From Paenibacillus sp. URB8-2 (GTDB lineage Bacteria; Bacillota; Bacilli; Paenibacillales; Paenibacillaceae): 64,000 nt of DNA. The stretch is taken from NCBI RefSeq assembly GCF_013393385.1, contig NZ_AP023239.1:4960001-5024000 (forward strand), written 5' to 3'. The notes below the pieces were generated by a model that saw only the letters and a list, made by a program, of their open reading frames with translations, did no database searches and had not been told where the DNA came from. The position numbers and the translations under genes are program-made. The number at the start of each line of letters is the position of its first letter. Position 1 is the stretch's first letter. Below are positions 16,276-29,442 of this stretch, in pieces.

Positions 16276-16310
16276 AAAAAAGCGCCGTCTTTTTCGAGAA
16301 AAAGAGGCGC
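16276..16310 (-). terminator. Rho-independent terminator after rsiW
   Basis: On the minus strand GCGCCTCTTTTTCTC pairs with GAAAAAGACGGCGC (one mismatch) and is followed by six T. It sets sigW-rsiW apart from cdaA-cdaR-glmM, so a promoter for cdaA must lie in 16022-16275; I could not name one with confidence. Confidence 0.8.
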
Positions 16311-16340
16311 GACAATCCATTATGTCCAAGCGCCGCCGTA

Positions 16341-16955
16341 TTAGCGATAAGCGACATCGGAGAACATATTGGTGACTTTATACCAGATCCAGCTTAATGC
16401 CTGGTCTATGCTTTTGACTTGCCCTGAAATGTGGGCGGTCGATGCCTGGTACAACGAACCGTCGATGACGGTCACATTCCCGTTCACTTCCCCGTACACT
16501 TGTGTCTTGCCGTTCTCTACCGTAAGATCTCCGGAAACGCTCTTGCCGGAAGGAACGATGACGGTATTCCCTTGGATCACCACCTGATCGAGATCAGAGC
16601 CTTTCACGATAAGCTGCCCGTCCTGTTTCCACAAGGTTACGGAGCTCATCAGCATAACGAGCAGAAACACCGAAGCCGCCGTAAGCGCGGGATGTCTCTT
16701 AATCCAGGTAATATACCTTCTTTCCTTCTTGGAAGGCGGCAGCGCGCCCATAATGCGTCCCACAAGCTCATCCGAAGTCACAGGACTCTGGTGCATAAGT
16801 GAAAACAGCAGCATATCCGTTTGTTCCAATTCCTTAAATTTTGCTCGGCATTCCGAACAGGATAGAAGATGCTCCTTCAAGTCCCGCTGCTGCTGCTCGG
16901 GCAAGTCGTCATCCAAATAATCATGCATCATAGAGACGGCCAGTTTGCATTCCAT
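16341..16955 (-). CDS. rsiW: Anti-sigma factor RsiW-like (zinc-finger, one membrane segment)
   Basis: The 204-residue protein starts at the ATG preceded by AAAGGA (16955); the ATG six codons upstream lacks a ribosome-binding site. It holds an anti-sigma zinc-binding domain with Cys3, His29, Cys33 and Cys36 (HLLSCSEC), then a cytoplasmic linker, one membrane segment (TAASVFLLVMLMSSVTLW, about 95-115) and an extracytoplasmic part rich in short beta repeats (GKSVSGDLTVENGKTQVYGE, GNVTVIDGSLYQAS), like polymer-forming bactofilin-type repeats. It should hold SigW inactive until proteolysis under envelope stress. It lies 114 bp after sigW. Confidence 0.88.
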   Translation of the reverse strand: MECKLAVSMMHDYLDDDLPEQQQRDLKEHLLSCSECRAKFKELEQTDMLLFSLMHQSPVTSDELVGRIMGALPPSKKERRYITWIKRHPALTAASVFLLVMLMSSVTLWKQDGQLIVKGSDLDQVVIQGNTVIVPSGKSVSGDLTVENGKTQVYGEVNGNVTVIDGSLYQASTAHISGQVKSIDQALSWIWYKVTNMFSDVAYR

Positions 16956-17069
16956 AGGAGCCAATCCTTTCATGAGTACTATTTAATTACCTAAATTCGG
17001 GTCGCAAGGCTTGCTTAACTTTCATACGCACCAGATTCATAAAACGTTTCACAAAAATCGTTTGTTCCA

Positions 17070-17636
17070 TTATAATCTCGGGCCCAATTTTTTGCGCAAA
17101 AATTCCCGGCCGCGGTGTACCCGGGTCTTAATCGTTGTAACGGGCATATCCAGCACATCGCCGATTTCCTGAAGCGACAAATCCTGCAGATACCTGAGGA
17201 TCATAACCGACCGGTATTTGACCGGCAGTTCGTCAATCGCCTCGTAAATCGTTCTCTGCGTTTCGGATAGAAGAAGCTCGCTTTCAGGAGTCACGTTATC
17301 GCTCGGGATAAGAGAATAACCGTCGGTTCCCTCCTGATCGCCAAGCTCAGCGTCCAGTGAATAGGTCGGCCTGCGCTTGCGCAGACGGTCAATGCTAAGG
17401 TTCGTTGCAATCCGGTAAATCCATGTCGAGAATTTCTGATTGTCATCATAGCGTTCCAGATTTCGATAAACCCGCAAAAATGTCTCCTGAACAATATCTT
17501 CCGCCTCATGGCGATTATTTAGCATCCGGTAGCCCAGATGATAGATTTTATCCTTATATAATTCGACGAGCTCGGCAAACGCTCTTTGGTCACCCTTCAG
17601 GGCGAGCTTTGTCAATCTGCCTTCCAAATTCTCCAC
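17070..17636 (-). CDS. sigW: ECF RNA polymerase sigma factor SigW
   Basis: The 188-residue protein has region 2 (FAELVELYKDKIYHLGYRML, HEAEDIVQETFLRVY, FSTWIYRIATNLSID) and region 4 (LPVKYRSVMILRYLQDLSL, MPVTTIKTRVHRGREFLR) and no region 3, as in ECF sigma factors. It starts with GTG, preceded by GGGGGAG at a good distance. In Bacillus the protein switches on defence against wall-active compounds and bacteriocins, and the following rsiW gene encodes its inhibitor. I looked for an autoregulatory TGAAAC-N16-CGT promoter upstream and did not find a clear one. Confidence 0.93.
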   Translation of the reverse strand: MENLEGRLTKLALKGDQRAFAELVELYKDKIYHLGYRMLNNRHEAEDIVQETFLRVYRNLERYDDNQKFSTWIYRIATNLSIDRLRKRRPTYSLDAELGDQEGTDGYSLIPSDNVTPESELLLSETQRTIYEAIDELPVKYRSVMILRYLQDLSLQEIGDVLDMPVTTIKTRVHRGREFLRKKLGPRL

Positions 17637-17770
17637 CAGTTAACTCCCCCAGACTTGCCGCCCTTAGTATGTCGAAGTCTCCCATATTCACGGTACAAGC
17701 ATTTAAATCGTAATTCAACCACGGGTAAAAATCAAGGGTTGTCCTAGCGATTTCCAACTATAGGCAGGTG

Positions 17771-17805
17771 AAAAAAGCCCGCCTTCCACTAAAAGGAAGG
17801 CGGGC
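17771..17805 (-). terminator. Strong Rho-independent terminator after ppc
   Basis: GCCCGCCTTCC and GGAAGGCGGGC form an 11-bp stem with a 7-nt loop, followed by six T on the minus strand. Confidence 0.92.
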
Positions 17806-17845
17806 AGGCAGTTATTACGAAACGAATCGGGAAATGGCCGCGGTA

Positions 17846-20638
17846 TCAGCCGGTATTGCGAAGACCGGCGGCAATTCCGTTGATCGTAAGGAGCACTTCG
17901 CGCAGCAGGTCGGCATCGTCCTGCTCCGTGTCCCGCAGCGCTCTAAGCTCGGTTAACAGCTGGACTTGCAAGTAGCTGAGCGGATCGACGTATGGATTGC
18001 GCAGCCGGATCGATTCTTGAATGACCGGCACATTGTCCAAAATGTCCTGTTGGCCGGTTATCTTCAAAATCAGATCCGAGGTCAAACGGAATTCTTCCTC
18101 AATCTGTCCGTAGATCCGTTTGCGCGCCTCCTCGTTCTTGCTCATCTCCGAGTATTCCTTCGCGATAATCAAATCCGCTTTGGAAAGCGCCATTTGCAGC
18201 GTATCGACCAGACTCGTGAAGAAGGAGAAGTGCTCGTACATATGCTGAAGAATCTTCAGATTCTCTTCCTTGTTGTCATAGAAGCTTTGCAGCCCGGTTC
18301 CTGCCGCATACCAGGCCGGCAGCAGATAACGGCTTTGGGTCCAGGCAAATACCCATGGTATCGCCCGCAAATCCTCGAACCGGTCGCTGTTCTTCCGTTT
18401 GGATGGACGGGAGCCGATATTGAGCTCGCCGATTTCCGGAAGCGGCGTCGACTCTTTAAAGAAGTTCAAGAAATCCGGATCGCGGAAGATCAGGTCCTGA
18501 TACTTGTTCAGCGAAACCTCGGAAATCTCTCTGCAAATGTCTTCCCATTTATTCTCATAAAGATCGCTGTGCGGCGTTCTTCCGTTTATAGCCGCAATCA
18601 CGAGTGCGGAAGTTGCCTGCTCCAGGCTGCGGTAGGCGATTCCCTTCATCTTATAGCGCGATGATATAACCTCGCCCTGCTCGGTAATCTTGATTCCGCC
18701 TCCGATTGTGGAAGCCGGCTGAGCCAGAATACTGCGGTTCAGCGGCATTCCGCCCCGGCCAAGCGCTCCGCCCCGGCCGTGGAAGAACTTCAGCTTGACA
18801 CCGAACGAGTCGGCCATGGCCGTAAGCTCCTTCAGCGCCACGCGCAGTTCCCAGTTGGCGGTCACAACGCCGCCGTCTTTGTTGCTGTCCGAATAACCAA
18901 GCATGATTTCCTGCAGATCGCTCATTGCGGAGACCGCCTGACGATAGATTGGCAGATTGAAAATCGTGCGCATGATTTCCGGCGCCTCATGAAGATCATC
19001 GATGGTTTCGAACAGCGGAACCGCCTGCAGTGTACAGACGACGGTGCCATCTTTGTCCCGGCGGAACAGTCCCACTTCCTTGGCGAATACCATAACCTCC
19101 AGAATATCGCTTGCCGCTTCAGCCATACTGATCAGGTAGCTAGTGATACACTGCTTGCCATACTCCGCCTGGGCTGCGTGCACAGTCCGATACACTTCCA
19201 GACATTCTTCCGTCGCTTCGCTGTAATCCTGGTAAGGAGAGGTCAGCGGCCGCGGATCATTGAGCAGCTTCTCCAGAAGCTCGATCTTTTCCTGCTCCGA
19301 CAGTTTGGAGTAATCCGGCGTGATATCCATTTTGGCCAAAATCTCCGTCATGGCGTTCTCATGCTCCTGGCTGTGCTGGCGGATATCGAGTGTCGCCGTA
19401 TGGAAGCCAAACAACTCTACCTGGCGGATCAATTTCTTAATATAAGTGTCGGCCACATAATCGGCATAGTGATGCCGCAAGCTGCGGTCGATGACGTTCA
19501 AATCGTTTATGAGCTCTTCCGGGGAAGAGTAGCGCTCAGGTGTTCCTTTTTTCTTATCGTCCAGCACGTTCTGCGTCTTCGAAATCATGTAACTGAGTTT
19601 GATCCGGTAAGGTTCGTTATCGTTGCGCCAAGCATCGACGCGCTCCAAATGAACAACCTCCCGGTCTTTCTCGATGGATTCCAGCAGCTCCGGCGTCACG
19701 TTAACGATGCTGGTGCTAAAGCTCAGATATTGTATCAGCTGACGCATGATCTGCTGGTATTCCCGAATAGCCATTATGCGCTGAATTCGCAGCGTCTGAA
19801 TGGTAACCGAAGACGTAACCGAAGGATTGCCGTCGCGGTCGCCGCCGATCCAGGAACCGAATCGCAGGTAAGTCGGCACATGCCAATTTTGTCCCGGATA
19901 GTACTTGCTAAGGCACCGTTCAAGCTCCTGATAAACTTCCGGCAGCACATGGAAAATCGTCTCATGAAAGTAATACATTCCGTTGCGCACTTCATCAAGC
20001 ACCGTAGGTTTGCGGTCACGCAGTTCATCGGTCTGCCATAAGGTGATAACCTCGTTCAAGAGCTTCTCGCGCAGCTGCTCGCGTTCCCTGAAAGTCAAGG
20101 TCGGATTGTCCAGCCCCGTAACATCGTCTGCGATTCGCTTGTGGATGTCGAGAATGGCACGGCGCATCGCTTCTGTCGGGTGGGCGGTCATGACCAGCTC
20201 CAGTGACAGGCCATTAATAATCTCCCACACTTCCTTAGGAGAGAAGTCTCGTTCCCGCAACTCCTGAATTGCGCTCTCTATAGAACCTGGCTGTACGGTT
20301 TCCCCCGCAGAGCGCTCATAGTCTCTTTTCCGGCGAATCCGATGATTTTGTTCGGCTATATTCACCAATTGAAAATAAATGGCGAATGCCCGGATTACCT
20401 GATGCCGGTTCTCCGGATCCAGGGAATTGATTAATTCCTTAAATTCGCTGTGCAGTTCAGGCAAAAACACTGAGCGCAACGATTTACTGGTCTCACGAAT
20501 TTTCTCCACGATATCCAGCAATTCATTGCCGCCTTGATGTACCAAGACCTCGCCCAAAATGTTTCCCAGGAACCGTACGTCTCGCCGCAGCAGGTTGTTG
20601 GAATTGACTTTGCCAGCGGTAGTCGTAAGTTCGGTCAT
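17846..20638 (-). CDS. ppc: Phosphoenolpyruvate carboxylase
   Basis: The 930-residue enzyme carboxylates phosphoenolpyruvate to oxaloacetate and so refills the citric acid cycle. Signatures are in order: VMTAHPTEAMRR (about 150), GGDRDGNPSVTS (about 235), MLGYSDSNKDGG (about 550), FHGRGGALGRGG (about 590), RAIPWVFAWTQSR (about 725) and the C-terminal TINGIAAGLRNTG that reaches the active site. The start chosen is the ATG after GGGGGG (20638); the in-frame ATG 16 codons upstream lacks a ribosome-binding site. It stands alone between its terminator and a 600-bp gap. Length is normal for the bacterial form. Confidence 0.97.
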   Translation of the reverse strand: MTELTTTAGKVNSNNLLRRDVRFLGNILGEVLVHQGGNELLDIVEKIRETSKSLRSVFLPELHSEFKELINSLDPENRHQVIRAFAIYFQLVNIAEQNHRIRRKRDYERSAGETVQPGSIESAIQELRERDFSPKEVWEIINGLSLELVMTAHPTEAMRRAILDIHKRIADDVTGLDNPTLTFREREQLREKLLNEVITLWQTDELRDRKPTVLDEVRNGMYYFHETIFHVLPEVYQELERCLSKYYPGQNWHVPTYLRFGSWIGGDRDGNPSVTSSVTIQTLRIQRIMAIREYQQIMRQLIQYLSFSTSIVNVTPELLESIEKDREVVHLERVDAWRNDNEPYRIKLSYMISKTQNVLDDKKKGTPERYSSPEELINDLNVIDRSLRHHYADYVADTYIKKLIRQVELFGFHTATLDIRQHSQEHENAMTEILAKMDITPDYSKLSEQEKIELLEKLLNDPRPLTSPYQDYSEATEECLEVYRTVHAAQAEYGKQCITSYLISMAEAASDILEVMVFAKEVGLFRRDKDGTVVCTLQAVPLFETIDDLHEAPEIMRTIFNLPIYRQAVSAMSDLQEIMLGYSDSNKDGGVVTANWELRVALKELTAMADSFGVKLKFFHGRGGALGRGGMPLNRSILAQPASTIGGGIKITEQGEVISSRYKMKGIAYRSLEQATSALVIAAINGRTPHSDLYENKWEDICREISEVSLNKYQDLIFRDPDFLNFFKESTPLPEIGELNIGSRPSKRKNSDRFEDLRAIPWVFAWTQSRYLLPAWYAAGTGLQSFYDNKEENLKILQHMYEHFSFFTSLVDTLQMALSKADLIIAKEYSEMSKNEEARKRIYGQIEEEFRLTSDLILKITGQQDILDNVPVIQESIRLRNPYVDPLSYLQVQLLTELRALRDTEQDDADLLREVLLTINGIAAGLRNTG

Positions 20639-21239
20639 GCTGTTCCCCCCATCCTTCTTCCGTATCAATGTCTCATCACAAGTCATGTTTCAAGCTTTCC
20701 TCATATCATACAATAAAACGGATCGAAAATCTTCAACTTTGTTTCACGGTAAAGCACCACAGTCTTTTAAGATTATACATCAAAATGATTATTTATTCAG
20801 GTATATTTTTTCACATTTTTATTAAATTATCGAGAAAATAGCTGGTATCGTTCTAATTTGCGTATAAAATATGGAAGACAGGGTTTACATTTCGGGAGTG
20901 CTTATACAGCGGAAGGATTGAAATCCGTTTGAAAACAAATTAAATCCTTGACCGAATATCGAACTTTTGACAGATTTGGACTTCGGATTACTGCTGATCA
21001 TGTCCCCTTTCGCCTATTCATCTCCCCTGCCAGATCATAAGTCGTGTCTTTATCAAGTGTTCTCTGCACGTCACACGTTATTTACAACATCCGCCGCGTT
21101 AATCTGTCACTACGTGCGCCTATTCCGTAAAGAAGGTCTCGTAGCCGCTATGCAGCGTGACCCACGGCTCGTCCGATCTCCCTTTTATTATCCCCATGTT
21201 GGAACAGAAATAGGCGCTAATCCCATGAAATCTCCTGCC
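20639..21239. other. Intergenic stretch upstream of ppc; no gene seen
   Basis: The first 200 bp are AT-rich and hold possible ppc promoter pieces on the minus strand (TATAAT near 20770-20778 with only a poor -35). From about 20870 to 21239 no frame has a ribosome-binding site together with protein-like content on either strand; the 245-codon plus-strand frame that crosses it runs antisense through the next gene and is not supported. Confidence 0.5.
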
Positions 21240-21518
21240 TTAACCCCCATCTTTAGTTTGATCACTTTTCAATTTCTTAAGCATGTCCAGCGTCGGCTGC
21301 ATAAAGTCGGAACGCTCTTTATCCAGAATCGCTTGCAGACGGTCACGATCCTCCTCGGCCTTATCCAACAGTTCCCGCGGCACCAGACTGCCTTTAGCGA
21401 TTGCCCGAAGCAGTGCAATAACTACGATCATCAAAATAAACGCCACGATATAAGCAAGCCCGTATTTGTCCGCAAGCGGCAGCAGCTTTTCCAACTGTGC
21501 AATGTCTTCCTGTTTCAT
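21240..21518 (-). CDS. Small membrane protein with C-terminal coiled coil, function unknown
   Basis: This 92-residue protein has one membrane segment (LAYIVAFILMIVVIALLRAI, about 21-40) and a charged helical tail with heptad-like spacing (ELLDKAEEDRDRLQAILDKE). AAAGGGATG lies before the ATG. Layout (one N-terminal membrane helix, positively charged junction, acidic-basic helix) recalls small phage holin-like or BhlA-like proteins, but I cannot assign it. It is divergent from the XRE / ImmA-like pair, a grouping often left by mobile elements next to tRNA genes. Confidence 0.6.
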   Translation of the reverse strand: MKQEDIAQLEKLLPLADKYGLAYIVAFILMIVVIALLRAIAKGSLVPRELLDKAEEDRDRLQAILDKERSDFMQPTLDMLKKLKSDQTKDGG

Positions 21519-21784
21519 TCTCTCATCCCTTTCTTTATTTCATGTAAAATTCCGTTAACTGGGATTCGAAGATCAAGTTCAGGTGAGAAAAATCGATTCG
21601 TTACAGGATCACTCCTTTATTCGGTATTCCTGAAATCTCTTTCAGATACGATAGGAAATGTGATAAAATGGATTTTGTTCGTATTATGTTCGTGTTTTTT
21701 ATAATATACTATTCCAGCTTCATTTTCGTAAAATCCGGTTTAGGGCCATTTTGAGCCAGCTATAATACATTAACGCCCATTTCC

Positions 21785-21813
21785 TTGTCTTATGGCAATA
21801 AAATCGATACATT
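21785..21813 (+). promoter_or_regulatory. Candidate promoter of the XRE-protease pair
   Basis: TTGTCT, 17 bp, TACATT, about 68 bp before the ATG. The match is modest. The remaining part of the 21519-21881 gap is AT-rich, without a gene. Confidence 0.4.
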
Positions 21814-21881
21814 ATTTACCTTTTGGCAAATTTGATTTATAGTAACATCAACAGCATTTGCAAAAATAAGGAGTGTTCGAG

Positions 21882-22322
21882 ATGGAACAAGATTTTGGAT
21901 TGTTTTTAAAACGGCTGCGCGAGAGTAAAGGCCTGACCCTAAGCCAGCTAGCTTCAGGCGCCGGAATCAGCGGTTCACAAATATCACGGATCGAAAATGG
22001 CCTTCGCGGCGTACCCAAGCCGGCAACCCTCCGTAAAATTGCAGAAGCTATGGATGTACCCTATGAAGAACTTATGGAACACGCCGGGTATTTACGTGAA
22101 AATGAGCAAATGGCTGAGTCAATACCGGAATGGGCTACCGGCAAAGACAAACGCGATTTCAAAAGAATGCTGGAAGATGACGGGGAGCTCATGTTTGATG
22201 GGATTCCGCTCAACAAAGAGGACAAGCAAAGAATAAAAGACGTGCTGACAGGCTTATTCTGGGAAGCCAAACAGATGAATAAACGAAATCCTGCTTACAA
22301 AAAAGGTAAATCGGAAGATTAG
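21882..22322 (+). CDS. XRE-family transcriptional regulator
   Basis: The 146-residue protein starts at the ATG with AAGGAG eight bases upstream; the GTG three codons earlier overlaps that site and is rejected. A Cro/C1-type helix-turn-helix spans about residues 6-62 (FLKRLRESKGLTLSQLASGA, SGSQISRIENGLRGVPKPAT, LRKIAEAMDVPYEELMEHAG). A linker and an acidic second half follow. It is followed at 37 bp by a gene for an ImmA/IrrE-type zinc protease. In ICEBs1-like elements such a pair is a repressor and the protease that cleaves it; here the surrounding element is absent. Target is unknown. Confidence 0.85.
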   Translation: MEQDFGLFLKRLRESKGLTLSQLASGAGISGSQISRIENGLRGVPKPATLRKIAEAMDVPYEELMEHAGYLRENEQMAESIPEWATGKDKRDFKRMLEDDGELMFDGIPLNKEDKQRIKDVLTGLFWEAKQMNKRNPAYKKGKSED

Positions 22323-22359
22323 CACCCTGACAACAATAATTATGCAGCAGGTGAAAAGA

Positions 22360-22773
22360 ATGGATGAACTGATCGATAAACTAATTAAAAAATATAAAAC
22401 CAACTGCCCGTTTGCAATATGTCGGGCTCTCGGCATCCATGTCCGATTTATGGATCTGGGCGGGGGAACCAAGGGGTTATATTACCGTAAGCTGCGAAGA
22501 AGATTTATCGTCATTCATAATGGACTGTCTCTGGAATGGCAGCGATTTGTTTGCGCTCATGAACTGGGTCATGACCGGCTGCATAAAGGGATTAACCGTT
22601 TCTTTTTAGAGGAGAATTCCTATTTTGCCCCGGGAAAGCTGGAACGACAGGCCAATCGTTTTGCGGCTCTTTTGCTCAGCGCCGCTGCACATCCCGAACA
22701 AGATGAATCGTTGGAAAGCTATTATTTGCGTTTAGGTATACCGCCGGAGGTCGGCTTTTTTTTGGACCATTAA
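22360..22773 (+). CDS. ImmA/IrrE-family metallopeptidase
   Basis: The 137-residue protein carries the zinc motif HELGHDRLH (about 64-72) with a downstream Glu-rich helix (ERQANRFAALLL) that gives the third ligand, as in the peptidase family M78. Translation likely starts at the ATG at 22360 (AGGTG a few bases upstream); an in-frame ATG six codons earlier is possible. It should cleave or relieve the XRE regulator encoded just upstream, by analogy with ImmA-ImmR. It stands between that regulator and the tRNA cluster terminator. Confidence 0.85.
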   Translation: MDELIDKLIKKYKTNCPFAICRALGIHVRFMDLGGGTKGLYYRKLRRRFIVIHNGLSLEWQRFVCAHELGHDRLHKGINRFFLEENSYFAPGKLERQANRFAALLLSAAAHPEQDESLESYYLRLGIPPEVGFFLDH

Positions 22774-22868
22774 TCCAAACATACATTCGCTTTTATATAT
22801 AGTGTTAAAATCCCATGATGTTAACATTCCTCTGTTATTTACGTTTCCGCAAAAAGGCTCAGAAACAC

Positions 22869-22893
22869 AAAAAAACCCTTACTACAGTAAGAG
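22869..22893 (-). terminator. Terminator of the rRNA-tRNA operon
   Basis: CTCTTAC-TGTA-GTAAGGG followed by seven T on the minus strand, about 40 bp after the last tRNA. Confidence 0.88.
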
Positions 22894-22935
22894 TATCTGT
22901 TTAATATAAGATTGTTTATGCTGCCATTAATAAAA

Positions 22936-23009
22936 TGGAGCGGGTGATGGGAATCGAACCCACGCTATCAGCTTGGAAGGCTGAAGTTCTACCATTGAAC
23001 TACACCCGC
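22936..23009 (-). tRNA. tRNA-Gly (anticodon TCC)
   Basis: Acceptor GCGGGTG / CACCCGC, T-arm GGGTTCGATTCCC, anticodon loop CTTCCAA; 3' CCA is encoded. It is the last tRNA of the cluster. Confidence 0.95.
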
Positions 23010-23020
23010 AAAGGTGAAAA

Positions 23021-23094
23021 TCGGGATGACACGATTCGAACATGCGACCCCCTGGTCCCAAACCAGGTGCTCTACCAAGCTGAGCTACATCCCG
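23021..23094 (-). tRNA. tRNA-Pro (anticodon TGG)
   Basis: Acceptor CGGGATG / CATCCCG, anticodon loop TTTGGGA between CCTGG and CCAGG. CCA is not encoded. Confidence 0.95.
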
Positions 23095-23105
23095 TTAGTA
23101 TAAAA

Positions 23106-23182
23106 TGGCGCGCCCTGAGAGATTCGAACTCCCGGCCTTTTGATTCGTAGTCAAACGCTCTATCCAGCTGAGCTAAGGGCGC
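23106..23182 (-). tRNA. tRNA-Arg (anticodon ACG)
   Basis: Acceptor GCGCCCT / AGGGCGC, anticodon loop CTACGAA between TTTGA and TCAAA; 3' CCA encoded. A34 would be modified to inosine. Confidence 0.95.
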
Positions 23183-23188
23183 AAAATA

Positions 23189-23263
23189 TGGAGCGGACGA
23201 CGGGAATCGAACCCGCGACCCTCGCCTTGGCAAGGCGATGCTCTACCGCTGAGCCACGTCCGC
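23189..23263 (-). tRNA. tRNA-Gly (anticodon GCC)
   Basis: Acceptor GCGGACG / CGTCCGC, anticodon loop TTGCCAA between TCGCC and GGCGA; CCA encoded. Confidence 0.95.
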
Positions 23264-23271
23264 AATAAATA

Positions 23272-23355
23272 TGGTGCGCGTGGAGGGACTTGAACCCCCA
23301 CGTCAAAGACGCTAGATCCTAAGTCTAGTGCGTCTGCCAATTCCGCCACACGCGC
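23272..23355 (-). tRNA. tRNA-Leu (anticodon TAG)
   Basis: Acceptor GCGCGTG / CACGCGC, anticodon loop CTTAGGA between CTAGA and TCTAG, and a class II variable arm (CGTCTTTGACG); CCA encoded. Confidence 0.95.
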
Positions 23356-23369
23356 AGATACTTCTAAAG

Positions 23370-23442
23370 TGAGCCATGAAGGATTCGAACCTTCGACACC
23401 CTGATTAAAAGTCAGGTGCTCTACCAACTGAGCTAATGGCTC
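23370..23442 (-). tRNA. tRNA-Lys (anticodon TTT)
   Basis: Acceptor GAGCCAT / ATGGCTC, anticodon loop CTTTTAA between CCTGA and TCAGG. CCA is not encoded. Confidence 0.95.
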
Positions 23443-23449
23443 ATATCAA

Positions 23450-23524
23450 TGGCTGGGGATATAGGATTCGAACCTATGCATGACGGAGTCAAAGTCCGTT
23501 GCCTTACCGCTTGGCTAATCCCCA
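23450..23524 (-). tRNA. tRNA-Gln (anticodon TTG)
   Basis: Acceptor TGGGGAT / ATCCCCA, anticodon loop CTTTGAC between ACGGA and TCCGT; CCA encoded. Confidence 0.95.
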
Positions 23525-23574
23525 ATAGTGAACACCTATATAATACCATATTAATCTAGAATATAAGAAATATA

Positions 23575-23650
23575 TGGTGGAGGCTGAGGGGATCGAACCC
23601 CCGACCCTCTGCTTGTAAGGCAGATGCTCTCCCAGCTGAGCTAAGCCTCC
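23575..23650 (-). tRNA. tRNA-Val (anticodon TAC)
   Basis: Acceptor GGAGGCT / AGCCTCC, anticodon loop CTTACAA between TCTGC and GCAGA; CCA encoded. Confidence 0.95.
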
Positions 23651-23719
23651 CTATTTATGGCAATCTTCTTGAGGTAATACAAGCCTCCGGAATTTTCATC
23701 CCTGAGAACAAAGAAGTAA

Positions 23720-23794
23720 TGGTGACCCGTAGGGGATTCGAACCCCTGTTACCTCCGTGAAAGGGAGGTGTCTTAACCCCTTGACCAACGGGCC
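23720..23794 (-). tRNA. tRNA-Glu (anticodon TTC)
   Basis: Acceptor GGCCCGT / ACGGGTC with one G-U pair, anticodon loop CTTTCAC between CCTCC and GGAGG; CCA encoded. Confidence 0.95.
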
Positions 23795-23803
23795 TCAATG
23801 AAA

Positions 23804-23879
23804 TGGAGCTCTCAACCGGGATCGAACCGGTGACCTCATCCTTACCATGGATGCACTCTACCTACTGAGCTATGAGAGC
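23804..23879 (-). tRNA. tRNA-Thr (anticodon GGT)
   Basis: Acceptor GCTCTCA / TGAGAGC, anticodon loop ATGGTAA between CATCC and GGATG; CCA encoded. Confidence 0.95.
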
Positions 23880-23880
23880 A

Positions 23881-23956
23881 TGGCTCCCCGAACAGGACTC
23901 GAACCTGTGACAACTCGATTAACAGTCGAGTGCTCTACCAACTGAGCTATCAGGGA
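23881..23956 (-). tRNA. tRNA-Asn (anticodon GTT)
   Basis: Acceptor TCCCTGA / TCGGGGA with a G-T pair, anticodon loop CTGTTAA between CTCGA and TCGAG; CCA encoded. First tRNA after the distal 5S gene. Confidence 0.95.
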
Positions 23957-23967
23957 ATGGTTGTCCG

Positions 23968-24084
23968 CTTGGCGGCGTCCTACTCTCCCAGGACCCTTCG
24001 GTCCAAGTACCATCGGCGCTGGAGGGCTTAACGGTCGTGTTCGGGATGGGTACGCGTGGAACCCCTCCGCCATCGCCACCAAAC
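23968..24084 (-). rRNA. 5S ribosomal RNA, distal copy
   Basis: About 117 nt with the usual 5S pattern (GTTTGGTGGCGATGGCGGAG at the 5' side, CTGGGAGAGTAGGACGCCGC at the 3' side). It lies in the normal place after 23S and before the tRNA cluster. It differs from the copy at 27628-27743 by one extra base in a C run (GGAACCCCTCC against GGAACCCTCC on the plus strand); otherwise the two are identical over their length. Confidence 0.95.
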
Positions 24085-24207
24085 GGATGTTTTCCGGTCG
24101 CTTCGCTTCCCGAATCTCTTCAGGAAAATCATCGACTACAGAAAACGCGCTACAGAGATCTTACTCCCTGAAAACTGGACCGAAACGAATCTTGCATTTT
24201 AGAAATT

Positions 24208-27260
<3,053 letters not shown>

Positions 27261-27410
27261 ACATGTTTTCCCGTTAGGGAAAATCATGAACCACTATTCA
27301 CTTCACTTGATCAATCGCTTGACACAAGTTCAGCTAAAAGATGTTCTAAAACGCAATTTTCGTTTCGGTATCCAGTTTTCAAGGATCAAGATTCTTGCAT
27401 GTTATACTGT

Positions 27411-27486
27411 TGGTGGAGCCAAGGAGGATCGAACTCCTGACCTCCTGCTTGCAAGGCAGGCGCTCTCCCAGCTGAGCTATGGCCCC
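27411..27486 (-). tRNA. tRNA-Ala (anticodon TGC), in the rRNA spacer
   Basis: Acceptor GGGGCCA / TGGCTCC with G-U pairing, anticodon loop CTTGCAA between CCTGC and GCAGG; CCA encoded. It sits between tRNA-Ile and 23S. Confidence 0.95.
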
Positions 27487-27509
27487 ATAAAAGGAAATTT
27501 AATTTAAAG

Positions 27510-27586
<77 letters not shown>

Positions 27587-27627
27587 TTAGTCTTGCATAT
27601 ACTCTTATGGAAACCCATAAGGATGCG

Positions 27628-27743
27628 CTTGGCGGCGTCCTACTCTCCCAGGACCCTTCGGTCCAAGTACCATCGGCGCTGGAGGGCTTAACGGTCGTGT
27701 TCGGGATGGGTACGCGTGGAACCCTCCGCCATCGCCACCAAAC
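27628..27743 (-). rRNA. 5S ribosomal RNA, extra copy between 16S and tRNA-Ile
   Basis: A full 5S gene of about 116 nt in the 16S-23S spacer, identical to the distal copy apart from one missing C. Complete helices are kept, so it is likely expressed. The order 16S-5S-tRNA-Ile-tRNA-Ala-23S-5S departs from the standard operon. Confidence 0.95.
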
Positions 27744-27882
27744 GCTTAAGAAAGAGACTTGCTCTCTCAAAACTGAGCAACGAGTGAGTTGAAAGCTTTG
27801 CGAAGCAAAGCTGCTTCGAAAGCATAAGCTTTGGAAGTCAAGCTTCCGATTTGAATGTTTCCGCTCGGGAAACGATTCTCCA

Positions 27883-29442
<1,560 letters not shown>

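Noticed and set aside
17637..17760. Autoregulatory SigW promoter upstream of sigW
   Set aside because: No TGAAAC-N16-CGT match with right spacing was found; a weak TTGAAT-like piece near 17715 does not fit.
20967..21704. 245-codon plus-strand frame upstream of ppc
   Set aside because: It runs antisense to the small membrane protein gene, whose start and ribosome-binding site are better; low-complexity composition and no ribosome-binding site.
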